DNA from: Sporomusa malonica
GTDB lineage: Bacteria; Bacillota; Negativicutes; Sporomusales; Sporomusaceae
DNA: 64,000 nt
Direction: 5' to 3'
Assembly: GCF_900176355.1 (NCBI RefSeq)
Contig: NZ_FWXI01000026.1
Span: forward strand, 1 to 64,000
Both the position numbers and the translations under genes were made by a program. The first letter of the stretch is position 1; each line of letters opens with the position of its first letter. Positions 42,097-51,335 of this stretch are shown one piece after another. The notes below the pieces were generated by a model. That model made no database searches. It saw nothing but the letters and a program-made list of their open reading frames with translations, and had not been told where the DNA came from.

Positions 42097-42174
42097 TACT
42101 TTCGTTGAATTCTCTCAACCCTAGTATTGTCTGAGTGACAGTTCTTATGCCTGAAATTCGTTTTGAAATTATCT

Positions 42175-43347
42175 CTACTTAGGCAGCTTGGCCGTCAGCG
42201 CCTGTGCCACACTCTCCAGCGTCTCCCACTTTTTGCAGAAACAGAACCTGACTTGACGACTGCCCTTGGCTTTCTCTGCATAAAATGATGAGCCTGGTAC
42301 GGTAGCCACACCAGTAAGCTCAATCAACTTACGGCTAAAGGCAGTATCATCGGTAAGACCTAAGCGCTCCATAATGCCACTGGCGTCAGCAAGCACATAA
42401 TAGGCGCCTTTAGGCAGCTCACACTGAAATCCGGCTGTGCGGAGGGCACCCAGGATAAAGTCCCGGGCCTCGGCATAATGGCTTTTTAGCCCTTCATAGT
42501 ATTCTGGTCCATAAGTCATAGCCTCGGCGGCAGCATGTTGGAAGGGTGTCGGCGCGCCAACAGTGAAAAAGTCATGTACTTTCCGGATACGCTTGGTGAT
42601 CGGTGGCGCAGCTATGGCCCAGCCCACCCGCCAACCGGTGACTGAATAGGTCTTGGAGATCGAATTAATGGTAATTGTCCGTTCAGCCATGCCTGGCAGT
42701 GAGGCAATCGAAATATGCTCAGTTCCGTCATAGAGGATATGTTCATAGATTTCATCAGCTACGGCATAGGCATCCCACTTGATGCAGAGTGCAGCAATTT
42801 CCTCTAGCTCAGCCTTAGTGAACACCTTGCCTGTCGGATTGTTGGGTGTATTAATAATAATGGCCTTGGTCTTTTCATTGAAGGCGGCTGCTAGTTCATC
42901 TGAGGAGTAGCGCCAATCAGGGCCATAGAGCGTAACATAGCGTGGCGTAGCACCTGACAGAATGGAGTCAGGGCCGTAGTTCTCATAAAATGGTTCGAAG
43001 ATAATTATTTCATCCCCGGGGTTAATCAGCGCTTTCAAGGTGGCAATCATAGCCTCGGTAGCGCCGCAGGTGACAGTAATATCTGTCTTGGGGTTACATT
43101 CAATATTATTGTATTGCCGTACCTTGCGGCTGATGGCTTCTCTTAGCTCAGGCTCGCCAAAGGTCACAGGGTACTGATTATACCCTGCTGTAATGGCGCG
43201 AATCGCTGCTTCCTGAATGGCCTTGGGGCTTTCAAAATCGGGAAAGCCCTGCGACAGGTTATAGCCACCAGCCTCATCACAAATTCTGGTCATTTCGCGA
43301 ATCACTGATTCGGAAAAAGTCTCGGTAATTATCGACAACGGTTTCAT
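42175..43347 (-). CDS. class I/II PLP-dependent aminotransferase
   Basis: The protein has 390 residues and fold-type I. GGYNLSQGFPDFESP, NTPNNPTGKVF, ADEIYEHI and the PLP-lysine motif SISKTYSVTGWRVGW are present, as is the C-terminal arginine in SRQVRFCF that binds the carboxylate. It resembles methionine/aromatic aminotransferases of the YbdL/PatA/kynurenine-transaminase branch. It lies 19 bases after the ABC ATPase gene, so it is probably in the larA-ABC operon and may act on the imported compound. Confidence 0.87.
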   Translation of the reverse strand: MKPLSIITETFSESVIREMTRICDEAGGYNLSQGFPDFESPKAIQEAAIRAITAGYNQYPVTFGEPELREAISRKVRQYNNIECNPKTDITVTCGATEAMIATLKALINPGDEIIIFEPFYENYGPDSILSGATPRYVTLYGPDWRYSSDELAAAFNEKTKAIIINTPNNPTGKVFTKAELEEIAALCIKWDAYAVADEIYEHILYDGTEHISIASLPGMAERTITINSISKTYSVTGWRVGWAIAAPPITKRIRKVHDFFTVGAPTPFQHAAAEAMTYGPEYYEGLKSHYAEARDFILGALRTAGFQCELPKGAYYVLADASGIMERLGLTDDTAFSRKLIELTGVATVPGSSFYAEKAKGSRQVRFCFCKKWETLESVAQALTAKLPK

Positions 43348-43366
43348 TGCAGGCTATCCCTCCGCA

Positions 43367-44164
43367 CTACGTATTGGTATTGGCGGCTTTCCAGGCTTCT
43401 TCCCGGATTAGCCCCATGACTTGACGCTTTATCTGCATAAACTCTTCACTCAGCTTTAGATCAAAGGTTCGTTGATCAGGTAGACCCACATCAATCCTGG
43501 CTTTAATCTGTCCTGGCCTGGCTGTCATTACATAAATCGTATCACCAATAAAGACGGCTTCGTCGACATCATGAGTGACAAACAGGATTGTCTTATGGGA
43601 TTCATCCCATACATCCAGTAAGAGTTCCTGCATAACTGTCCGGGTTTGGGCATCCAGTGCGCCAAACGGCTCGTCCATTAACAGCACTTCCGGATCATTA
43701 GCCAATGCCCGGGCAATGGCTACCCGCTGCTTCATACCGCCGGACAGGTCACGAGGAAAAAAGCTTTCAAAGCCTCTTAAGCCGATTTTTTCAATATAAT
43801 GCTCTGATACCTCTTTACGCTCCTGCTTGGTTTTGCCAGCAACATCCAGGCCAAACTCAATATTCTCCTGCACCGTGAGCCAGGGAAACAGGGTATAGGT
43901 CTGGAACACCATGCCCCGGTCACGACCGGGTTCGGTTATTTCACGGCCATCTAGGAGTACCCGGCCTGAGGTCGGGGCCTCCAGCCCGGCGACAATTTTC
44001 AAGATGGTGGATTTGCCGCAGCCTGACGGTCCCAGGATGGTGACAAACTCGCTGGGTTTGACACTGAAACTGGCCTCAGCCAGCGCGACAACCTGGCGCT
44101 CTTTGCCGGTAAATGTTTTACTAACGCCCTCGATGATTAATTTATCCTGCGCCTTATCGGTCAT
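43367..44164 (-). CDS. NitT/TauT-type ABC transporter ATP-binding protein
   Basis: The protein has 265 residues: Walker A GPSGCGKST, Q-loop VFQTYTLFPW, signature LSGGMKQRVAIARALA, Walker B VLLMDEPFGALD and the switch His in FVTHDVDEA. It resembles SsuB/TauB/NrtD ATPases for sulfonates, nitrate or similar small anions. The ATG at 44164 was chosen for GGAGG eight bases upstream. It starts one base after the permease stop. Confidence 0.92.
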   Translation of the reverse strand: MTDKAQDKLIIEGVSKTFTGKERQVVALAEASFSVKPSEFVTILGPSGCGKSTILKIVAGLEAPTSGRVLLDGREITEPGRDRGMVFQTYTLFPWLTVQENIEFGLDVAGKTKQERKEVSEHYIEKIGLRGFESFFPRDLSGGMKQRVAIARALANDPEVLLMDEPFGALDAQTRTVMQELLLDVWDESHKTILFVTHDVDEAVFIGDTIYVMTARPGQIKARIDVGLPDQRTFDLKLSEEFMQIKRQVMGLIREEAWKAANTNT

Positions 44165-44165
44165 A

Positions 44166-44966
44166 CTACCGGCCTCCTTTACCCATCCAGGGGAACGTTT
44201 TGGCATACAGCCATTTGAATACCACATCAATAATAATGCCAATTACCCCAATGACAATAATACCGACAATAATGTTGCCGGTCTTTAAAAAACGTTGAGA
44301 CTGCATAATCATGTAGCCCAAACCTGAACCGGCAGCTACTATTTCGGCCACAACTAAATACGTCCATGCCCAGCCAAAAGCAATTCTCAGTGTATCAACA
44401 ATACCAGGCATACTGGCCGGCAGTATTACCCGGCGAAACACGCCAACACGCGATACGCCCAGTGTGTATGCAGTATCAATCAAATCATGAGGTACATTTT
44501 TGGTAACATCCATGATCATGAGTGCCAATGGGAAAAAGGTGCCGAAAAAAATAACGGCGATTTTTTCGCTCTCGCCAATACCCAGCCATAAGATAAAAAG
44601 TGGGATAAAGGCCGATGCCGGCATATACCGGATAAAACTAAGGAGCGGCTCAACTAGCGCCTCACATACCTTGAGACTGCCCATCATAATGCCCAGCGGC
44701 ACGGCAATCACTGCGGCCAGCAGGAAGCCGACAGTCACCCGGAAGACACTGGCCCCGATATCATCAATCAGGTTAAAGTGGGAAAATAATAATATACCAT
44801 CTTTTACCACCTTGTCAGGCGGCGGTAAAAACATTGGGGGAATTAGATCGCTGTAGGTTAGCGCTGACCATACGGCTGCCAGCAGAGCAAAGGTCAATGC
44901 GCTTAACGTCAGATACAGCGGCGCGGAAATTTCAGCTTTGGGTGTCAAAAGCTTGCACTTGACCAT
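44166..44966 (-). CDS. NitT/TauT-type ABC transporter permease
   Basis: The protein has 266 residues and about six membrane segments. The EAA loop is MDVTKNVPHDLIDTAYTLGVSRVGVFRRVILPASMPGIVDTLRIAFGWAW, the site that contacts the ATPase. It belongs to the SsuC/TauC branch. AAAGGAGG stands before the ATG. It is separated from the binding-protein gene by a 200-base gap holding a large hairpin. Confidence 0.92.
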   Translation of the reverse strand: MVKCKLLTPKAEISAPLYLTLSALTFALLAAVWSALTYSDLIPPMFLPPPDKVVKDGILLFSHFNLIDDIGASVFRVTVGFLLAAVIAVPLGIMMGSLKVCEALVEPLLSFIRYMPASAFIPLFILWLGIGESEKIAVIFFGTFFPLALMIMDVTKNVPHDLIDTAYTLGVSRVGVFRRVILPASMPGIVDTLRIAFGWAWTYLVVAEIVAAGSGLGYMIMQSQRFLKTGNIIVGIIVIGVIGIIIDVVFKWLYAKTFPWMGKGGR

Positions 44967-45049
44967 AATGCATCCTCCTTTTATGGATAAAGGCCGCGTA
45001 GAAGCGGGAACGCCTCTAGCGCGACCTCATTGCCCTCGCTAGCTATAAC

Positions 45050-45159
45050 GCATTAAAGTTTTGCAGACAGGTGGTGTATTGGCAAAAGCGGAAGTCAAGC
45101 GCCAGCGGTGGAGCGTTGTCAATGCACCATCCGCCTGAGCCTGCAAAATTCTTCAATGC
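45050..45159 (-). ncRNA. long intercistronic stem-loop between the binding-protein and permease genes
   Basis: GCATT-AAG and TTTTGCAG (45050-45066) pair with CTGCAAAA and CTT-AATGC (45141-45159). Further in, CAGG and TGGTG-ATTG (45068-45081) pair with CAAT-CACCA and CCTG (45120-45137). The roughly 110-base imperfect hairpin fills the gap inside the ABC operon. It may stabilise the upstream message and lower permease expression, or be a mobile palindrome. The outer gap has no gene. Confidence 0.6.
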
Positions 45160-45168
45160 GGAATATAG

Positions 45169-46185
45169 CTACTTAACTTTAGTAATAAAGGTATTATCAA
45201 CATATTTAGTTAAATCAGGCGCTTGAGCTAAGAGCTTGAGTTTGACATAGAAGTCCCCTGCCCGTTTACCTACATCATAGATTGCGCCTGGTTTTTCTTT
45301 GGTGCCGTAGAACTCAAGATTGTCTTTCAAACCATAGAACTTAACGGTAGCAATATCGGCTGCCACTTCTTCAGGCTTCATCTTAAAAGCAGCTGCCAGA
45401 ATTTTGTTGGTCTCTTCAGGGTTTTTACTCATAAACTCAGTAGCCTCAGCTAATGCAGCCACTACAGCCTGCACGGTTTCAGGGTTGGTTTTAGTCATGT
45501 CCTCTCTGAAAGCTAGTACGTCTGCAATGAGTCCTGGAGTATCTTTTGTAGTTGCCAAAACAGTTTCACCAGCAGCCTTGGCTTTGCCAAGATGCGGTTC
45601 CCAGGTAACAGCGGCATCAACCTTGCCAGCCATGAAAGCTGCGGCGGCCTCGCTGGCCTTCATGTCAACAGCCTTGATATCGCTTTCCTGAAGACCAGCT
45701 TTCTCTAGTAAGGTCGACAGGAAGAAGTGGGCTGCCGAACCACGGTGAAAAGCTACCTCTTTCCCCTTGAGATCAGCAATTTTTTCAATGCCTTTACCTT
45801 TTTTTACAATAAGACCGTCAGCGCCGTTGGATGCATCAAATGCCCAGACAAATTTCATGGGAACACCCTCGCCAGCTGCCGAAACCGATACGTCAAGTGA
45901 AGCAGCCATAGCTTGAATCTTACCGGCTACCAGTGCCTGTTTACGGTCGCCAACCCCCTCAATAGCCTGAAGCTCAACGTCAACGCCCTTGTTTTTAAAC
46001 ATACCTTTTTCTTTAGCGACAAACAACGGGCCATATCCCGTCCAGGGAGTATAGGCAATAATGATGGGCTTTTTCTCTGCTGCTTGTGGTGCTGCCTGCT
46101 GTGCGGGTTTATTGGCTCCGCAGCCGGCAACTACCATGGCCAGCATAGCTGCCATTAGTAGCAGCGAAATTAACTTTTTCTGCAT
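45169..46185 (-). CDS. NitT/TauT-type ABC transporter substrate-binding lipoprotein
   Basis: The protein has 338 residues. A lipoprotein signal ends in VVAGC (Cys22). The periplasmic-binding-protein type II fold follows, starting IIAYTPWTGYGPLFVAKEKGMF, typical of SsuA/TauA/NMT1-like proteins. The ligand is unknown; aliphatic sulfonate, nitrate-like anions or a pyrimidine precursor are possible from family membership. TTAGGAGGGG precedes the ATG. It is 77 bases downstream of the larA homolog. Confidence 0.9.
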   Translation of the reverse strand: MQKKLISLLLMAAMLAMVVAGCGANKPAQQAAPQAAEKKPIIIAYTPWTGYGPLFVAKEKGMFKNKGVDVELQAIEGVGDRKQALVAGKIQAMAASLDVSVSAAGEGVPMKFVWAFDASNGADGLIVKKGKGIEKIADLKGKEVAFHRGSAAHFFLSTLLEKAGLQESDIKAVDMKASEAAAAFMAGKVDAAVTWEPHLGKAKAAGETVLATTKDTPGLIADVLAFREDMTKTNPETVQAVVAALAEATEFMSKNPEETNKILAAAFKMKPEEVAADIATVKFYGLKDNLEFYGTKEKPGAIYDVGKRAGDFYVKLKLLAQAPDLTKYVDNTFITKVK

Positions 46186-46262
46186 AAAAATCCCCTCCTA
46201 AGTAATATTTATTAAATTTATTTTTTTTGTAATTCTCCATAATAGTGTAAATTTCCTGCACA

Positions 46263-47615
46263 TTACATTATATTGGTTTTGTCTTTGTTTCTAGTATTAT
46301 TATGCACATAGTCTTCACTTGCCGGACTTTTGCAAGGGACAACACTGCCACCGTGCGGCATAATACTGACAAGAAAGTCTTGCCGTCCAAGCTTTTCTGC
46401 CGCCAGCTTTAGCGCAGCCTCCAGCGAAATAGCAAACAACATGCCTGCCTTTTCTAGAAATCTTTGGTTATCTGGCCGCGAAACGACAATGACCGGGGTT
46501 GTTTTAGCAATAAAGCCAAGCTTTAAGGCAACAAAACCTGGTACAGTAAAGGCCTTTCTCAGGGCAGCCTCCCTCGCATCAAGGGTAGGATAATCAAACC
46601 ATTGACTAAAATCAGGCGGCTCGCTGATTTCCGGGCATTCCATGGCAACAATCAGCATACCGCCTGCCTTGACAGCCAGGCAAGCATTCTCAATGGCCTT
46701 AGATGCCTGATAAAAGTTGATGTCTTTGGGATAGCCACCTGCGGACGCAATGACAACATCAGCCGCCTCGGTTACCAGTACACCGGCAATCTCTTCCGCT
46801 TTGCGGCAGCCTAGCAGCCACGCCTCATACCAGTGACCCGCAACAAATGCAGCGAAGTCTCCCTCAGCAGTGAATACAGCATTAAGGAGAAAAGCCGGGT
46901 TAACCATAGCAGCAATTTCGAGCATATCAAGATGCATGCCGTTTGTTGTAAGATTCCCCTGGCAGCATTCCGGATGGGGCCCGTGCCCCTGCTCCGGACT
47001 TAAACAAAGCCGGTGGTTAGCCTGGATTGTATCATAACCTGCCACCCCCGGAATGATAGCTTTACGTCCGCCGCCAAAACCAGCCATCGAGTGATAGGCA
47101 ATACCACCGGTCAGTATGACTTTGTCGGCATTGACGACATGCCGGTTTATATGTACCTCTGTCCCCCGGCTGGTACGCCCGATATGAACAAAATCAGCAT
47201 TATCCAGCGCGCAGCTTTGTATAATAGATATCCGGCTAACCACTTCATGACCATAGGTCAGCTTATTATCTTCCATCGTATGATATCGATGCGCCCCCAG
47301 CGCTGTCACCAATGTTATATTGTAATCAGCAACACCCGCCGCATTGAGTTCATCCAACAACGCTGGCAGGAACAGGTCATGGCGCACCCACTGCCTGGTA
47401 ATGTCTGAAGCAATAATCACTACTTTATCGCCCGGGCCTACCACCTCCCGCAAAGCCAGCGAGTCACTCGGGTAGTTAAGTGCCTCGCGCACCGCTGCAG
47501 GAACATCCTTGATAGCCTCTGTTTCCTGACCTTCAATAACCTCAACTAAGCGCTCTTGGGGAAGACTAATCATAAGCTCCTTGAGCCCAAAGTCCAGGGG
47601 AAATTGTTTCGTCAT
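46263..47615 (-). CDS. LarA-family nickel-pincer racemase/epimerase
   Basis: The protein has 450 residues. Residues matching the lactate racemase active site are visible: ASDITRQ (Asp/Arg), GAHRYHT (His), YHSMAGFGGGRKAIIPG (the His and the pincer-bound lysine), NHRL (nickel ligand) and GGYPKDINFYQASKA (catalytic lysine). LarA enzymes racemise 2-hydroxy acids using a nickel pincer nucleotide made by LarB, LarC and LarE, none of which are nearby. Linked transporter and aminotransferase genes suggest a different hydroxy or amino acid substrate. The ATG at 47615 has GGAG six bases upstream. Confidence 0.82.
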   Translation of the reverse strand: MTKQFPLDFGLKELMISLPQERLVEVIEGQETEAIKDVPAAVREALNYPSDSLALREVVGPGDKVVIIASDITRQWVRHDLFLPALLDELNAAGVADYNITLVTALGAHRYHTMEDNKLTYGHEVVSRISIIQSCALDNADFVHIGRTSRGTEVHINRHVVNADKVILTGGIAYHSMAGFGGGRKAIIPGVAGYDTIQANHRLCLSPEQGHGPHPECCQGNLTTNGMHLDMLEIAAMVNPAFLLNAVFTAEGDFAAFVAGHWYEAWLLGCRKAEEIAGVLVTEAADVVIASAGGYPKDINFYQASKAIENACLAVKAGGMLIVAMECPEISEPPDFSQWFDYPTLDAREAALRKAFTVPGFVALKLGFIAKTTPVIVVSRPDNQRFLEKAGMLFAISLEAALKLAAEKLGRQDFLVSIMPHGGSVVPCKSPASEDYVHNNTRNKDKTNIM

Positions 47616-47708
47616 ACTGATCTCCATTCACACTGGATATTTATACCTATACTAATTCTACCATTTCTTCTTTTATCCTTTTTTTCGCTAAAGTAAAGAG
47701 GTGAAAAA

Positions 47709-47738
47709 ATTACAGACTGCCGTGAGGCAGTCTGTAAT
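47709..47738 (-). terminator. terminator of the symporter gene
   Basis: ATTACAGACTGCC (47709-47721) pairs perfectly with GGCAGTCTGTAAT (47726-47738) over a GTGA loop, followed by TTTTTTC on the minus strand. Confidence 0.85.
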
Positions 47739-47757
47739 ACGTACTATTGTAATTTAA

Positions 47758-49023
47758 TTAGTCTTCGTAGCTTTGAGCATAAGCCACTTGCAGCACTTCG
47801 TCAGGCAGTTCTTGTTCCCAACGAGCAACAACAACGGCAGCTATACAGTTACCAGTGAGATTGCAGGCAGTACGGGCCATATCCAAAATACGGTCAACAC
47901 CCAGGATAATACCGATACCTTCAACAGGCAGACCGAAGGCAGCAAGAGTACCGGCGATAACGATGAGCGAAGCACCAGGTACAGCAGCAATTCCTTTGGT
48001 GGATAACATCAGGGTAATTAGCATGAGTAATTGTTGGGAGTAATCAAATGGTATACCATATACTTGAGCAATAAACACAACAGCCAGAGCACTATACAGT
48101 GTCGAACCGTCCAGGTTAAAGGTATAGCCGGTTGGCAGTACAAAAGTGACAATATGCTTGGGCACACCAAATTTCTCAAGCTTTTCCATAGCAAGCGGCA
48201 AAGCGGCTTCACTAGAAGCAGTCGAGAAGCCAATAAGCATTGGCTCTTTTATTGCACGGATCAGGTGGAAGAAGTTTACCCGCAGAACCAGCGTAGCACC
48301 GGCCACAATCAGGGCGAGGAATAAAATCAAAGCAAAGTACAGCGAACCAATTAATTTAGCCAGCGGAAGCAGCATACCCAGACCGAATTTGCCAACAGTG
48401 AAGGCAATAAGCGCAAATACGCCGATAGGAGCCAGCTTCATTACATAGAAGGTAAACTTGAACATGATTTCAGCAACGCTGATGCAAATGTCTACTACCG
48501 GTTTACCTTTTGCACCCATAGCAGCGGCAGCTACGCCGAAGAAAGTTGAAAACACGATGATTTGGAGCATATCGCCGCGAACCATTGCATCCACAAAGTT
48601 GGTCGGAACAAGGTTGACCAGCATTTGGGTCATGTCAATGGTCTTCTTAGCTGCAGCAGCGGCAGAACCGGCATCACTGGCTACAACGTTAACACCTACG
48701 CCAGGCTGGAACACGTTGACCACAAAAAGGCCGACAAACAGCGCTATGGTTGTAGCGAGTTCGAACCAGAGGATAGATTTAACACCTAAGCGGCCAAGTT
48801 TTTTGAAATCACCGGTACCGGCAATACCCATTACCAATGAGCTTACTACCAATGGCACAACAATCATCTTAATCATACGGATAAACATGTCGCCAACCGG
48901 TTTAAGCTCTACTGCGTACTTAGGGAAGGCATAGCCAAAAATGACACCAAGGATAAGACCGATAAAAATTTGAGTTGTTAAACCTATGCCTTTTTTCGGG
49001 TTAGCAGTTTCAGTGTGAGACAT
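47758..49023 (-). CDS. dicarboxylate/amino acid:cation symporter (DctA/GltP family)
   Basis: The protein has 421 residues, with eight membrane helices and two re-entrant loops. The serine-rich hairpin FSTASSEAALPLAMEKL and the substrate/ion motifs TGYTFNLDGSTLY and DRILDMARTACNLTGNCIAAVVVARWE are intact. It takes up C4-dicarboxylates or glutamate/aspartate with Na+ or H+. The ATG at 49023 is preferred (GGAGG eight bases upstream). The upstream two-component genes probably regulate it. Confidence 0.92.
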   Translation of the reverse strand: MSHTETANPKKGIGLTTQIFIGLILGVIFGYAFPKYAVELKPVGDMFIRMIKMIVVPLVVSSLVMGIAGTGDFKKLGRLGVKSILWFELATTIALFVGLFVVNVFQPGVGVNVVASDAGSAAAAAKKTIDMTQMLVNLVPTNFVDAMVRGDMLQIIVFSTFFGVAAAAMGAKGKPVVDICISVAEIMFKFTFYVMKLAPIGVFALIAFTVGKFGLGMLLPLAKLIGSLYFALILFLALIVAGATLVLRVNFFHLIRAIKEPMLIGFSTASSEAALPLAMEKLEKFGVPKHIVTFVLPTGYTFNLDGSTLYSALAVVFIAQVYGIPFDYSQQLLMLITLMLSTKGIAAVPGASLIVIAGTLAAFGLPVEGIGIILGVDRILDMARTACNLTGNCIAAVVVARWEQELPDEVLQVAYAQSYED

Positions 49024-49150
49024 ACACATTACCTCCTTTTATATATTCTAACTTGATTAATATGTCTGAATATAATGTAAATGTCTCTCTATAAAAAACT
49101 ACAAAAACAGACACAAAGTTTCACGACAAGCCAGCATGTATACAAAATGC

Positions 49151-49175
49151 AATGACCCCGCCCAGCGGGGTCATT
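49151..49175 (-). terminator. terminator overlapping the response-regulator stop
   Basis: AATGACCCCGC (49151-49161) pairs perfectly with GCGGGGTCATT (49165-49175). The stem includes the stop codon of the regulator gene; ATTTTG follows. Confidence 0.75.
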
Positions 49176-50034
49176 CAGAAGCAGCTAAAAACAGCAGCCC
49201 TTCAAGAAATTTTTTGATATTTATTTTGCCCCGATACAAGCCTTTACCTTGAATAAAAGCCATTTCCTGGCGGATTTCCTTAAAGTCAAACAGCGCTCCG
49301 CTGTACAATTCGAATTTCTCGTTATGATAATCTTCAATACCCGTATTGGCAACATTCTGCATGGCTTTAGCAATCGCCCGGCGCACCCGCTGCTCAATTG
49401 TCTTGACATCTTGTCCAATCGACAATGACAGTTCTTGATACAATTCGTGCAATTGGTAGGACTGATTGTCCCCGCCGGTTAGCCGGGAATCCACCAATTG
49501 AATAAGCTGATGAATGTTCTTTGCTCCGGCTTCACCAATAATACCTAGCTCAGAAAACATTCGGTTAATCCGGTTCTTTTTAGTATTATCGTCAGAGTCA
49601 GCCGTTCGGGATGCTGGGCTGCCATACCGGGCGGTGGTTTGGGAAATCAGCGACATAACGGCCCTCAGTCGCCTGCTTTCTTCTACCTTACGGATGACTG
49701 ATACAATCTCCAAGACGTTGATCGGCTTATGAATATAGAAGTCAATACCGGTCTGATACGCCTTAGTGATCATTGGCTGGCTGGTACTTTCAGAAACCAT
49801 AATGAAAGAAGTCTCAATTCTTTTCTCCAGCAATTTCCTGATCAGTTCTACCCCGTCCTGGCCTGGCAAAAGCATATCAACCAAGGCCACATCTGGCGAA
49901 TATTCGCCAATAATTGACTCAGCCTTAAGACCGTCACCGCATTCGGCTACCACCGTCCCCAACTGGTATTTATCAATAATATTGCCGATAATCTTTCGGA
50001 CACTAACATCATCTTCAATAATTACAAACCTCAT
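49171..50034 (-). CDS. response regulator, GlnL/YcbB type
   Basis: The protein has 287 residues. The receiver domain (1 to about 120) has the acidic pair Glu7-Asp8-Asp9, phospho-acceptor Asp53 (VALVDMLLPGQDG) and the conserved Lys in YIHKPIN. The C-terminal YcbB domain (about 155-280) is the type found in B. subtilis GlnL. That system controls glutamine uptake and glutaminase genes; here the neighbouring DctA/GltP-type symporter is the likely target. It starts 32 bases after the kinase stop. Confidence 0.85.
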   Translation of the reverse strand: MRFVIIEDDVSVRKIIGNIIDKYQLGTVVAECGDGLKAESIIGEYSPDVALVDMLLPGQDGVELIRKLLEKRIETSFIMVSESTSQPMITKAYQTGIDFYIHKPINVLEIVSVIRKVEESRRLRAVMSLISQTTARYGSPASRTADSDDNTKKNRINRMFSELGIIGEAGAKNIHQLIQLVDSRLTGGDNQSYQLHELYQELSLSIGQDVKTIEQRVRRAIAKAMQNVANTGIEDYHNEKFELYSGALFDFKEIRQEMAFIQGKGLYRGKINIKKFLEGLLFLAASE

Positions 50035-50066
50035 AGCCCCACACTCCCATCAAGCTCTCCCTGTGC

Positions 50067-51335
50067 CTACTGGCTCGTCTTTGCTACTGCCAGCTTAGCC
50101 AGTGGCAAAGACACAGTAAATACTGTTTTCCCGGGTACCGATACCACTGTGATCTCACCGCCCAATAGTTCAGCCAGATTCTTAACATGACTGAGGCCCA
50201 GCCCTGTTGACATTTGCCCAGTTACCTCTGAAAATTTGGTTGAATACCCTGGTGCAAAGATAAGTTCCTGGTCCTCAGGGCGAATGCCAGGACCATTGTC
50301 TGCTACGGTAAGAACCAACCTGCCACCGCTGCAAAGTCCGGTTACAGCAATGACACCAGCTGGCTGGACAGCTTCGGCTGCGTTGGTAATCAGGTTATCC
50401 AAGATGGAAACAACAGCATAGTACTGATCAGTAATTAGCTTGCCGTCATTATCAAAGGTAATAGTGACAGGCTTGTCTAGGCTGCTAATATACCTCCTGG
50501 TATTTTGTTCAACAATTTGAAAAAACTCGTCTAAGGGCAATCCTTCATCACTGACGGCTACATCCAGGATCTCCTCAATCCCGCGGGTTACACGATAATA
50601 GTCTTTTTTTACTTCATGGATATCACGGGCTATAGCCAAAGCCCGCGCGGCTGGCGAGTCGACTTTGGCCAGCTCACCTGGGTAGGCAGCGTTAAGGTTT
50701 TGATAAAGTGTATACCCTTTTTCCATAACCAGTTCAATATCGGCTGATGATTTTTTCAGGTAGAATAACTCGGCTTTAAGCCTGGCGATAATTAAAATCA
50801 GCTCAGCATAGCGGGCCGCATGGTCTTCAGCCAGTACAAAGTCCCGATAGCGTTTCAGCGAGTAATAGCCGGCTACTGCCAATACGGCACGGCCAATCCC
50901 TACTGATACGACACTTGTTAATACAGTCTCCAAGCTCCGACCAACTAGCTCCCAGCGAATAATCAATTCAATACAGTTACTGCCAATATCACAAATACTT
51001 AGTAACAGAATCAATGCAGGCACATTACCAGTGTAATCACGCACCCTAAGCATTTTAAACAGCAAGCCATAGGCTAGGTAATATCCAAAAGACGGTAAGT
51101 TGTGAAGAGCCGCATTTAGCAGTGTCTCATTAATAAATGGATACTTAATGATTGTACGAAACAAAAGGATCAGACTGCCCGAAGCCGCCGCCACCCGCAC
51201 AATCGGCAACCGCTCAAAATATAAGAGTAGTGTGGCGAGTACTGCCACACTTAGCGTAAAACGGAAATAGCCATCAAAGGGGTAGGTAAATATCAGACCA
51301 GTTATACTGACAAGTAGGATGATATGGGGTATCAT
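50067..51335 (-). CDS. sensor histidine kinase, GlnK (YcbA)-like
   Basis: The protein has 422 residues. Five to seven membrane segments (about 1-165) are followed by a helical Spo0B-like dimerisation region and a HATPase_c domain with NLITNAAEAV (N box), VADNGPGIRPEDQELIF (G1) and GLGLSHVKNLAELLGG (G2). The phospho-acceptor His is probably in the ARDIHEVKKDYYRV helix. It forms an operon with the regulator downstream, and its start overlaps the Nudix stop by ATGA. Confidence 0.85.
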   Translation of the reverse strand: MIPHIILLVSITGLIFTYPFDGYFRFTLSVAVLATLLLYFERLPIVRVAAASGSLILLFRTIIKYPFINETLLNAALHNLPSFGYYLAYGLLFKMLRVRDYTGNVPALILLLSICDIGSNCIELIIRWELVGRSLETVLTSVVSVGIGRAVLAVAGYYSLKRYRDFVLAEDHAARYAELILIIARLKAELFYLKKSSADIELVMEKGYTLYQNLNAAYPGELAKVDSPAARALAIARDIHEVKKDYYRVTRGIEEILDVAVSDEGLPLDEFFQIVEQNTRRYISSLDKPVTITFDNDGKLITDQYYAVVSILDNLITNAAEAVQPAGVIAVTGLCSGGRLVLTVADNGPGIRPEDQELIFAPGYSTKFSEVTGQMSTGLGLSHVKNLAELLGGEITVVSVPGKTVFTVSLPLAKLAVAKTSQ

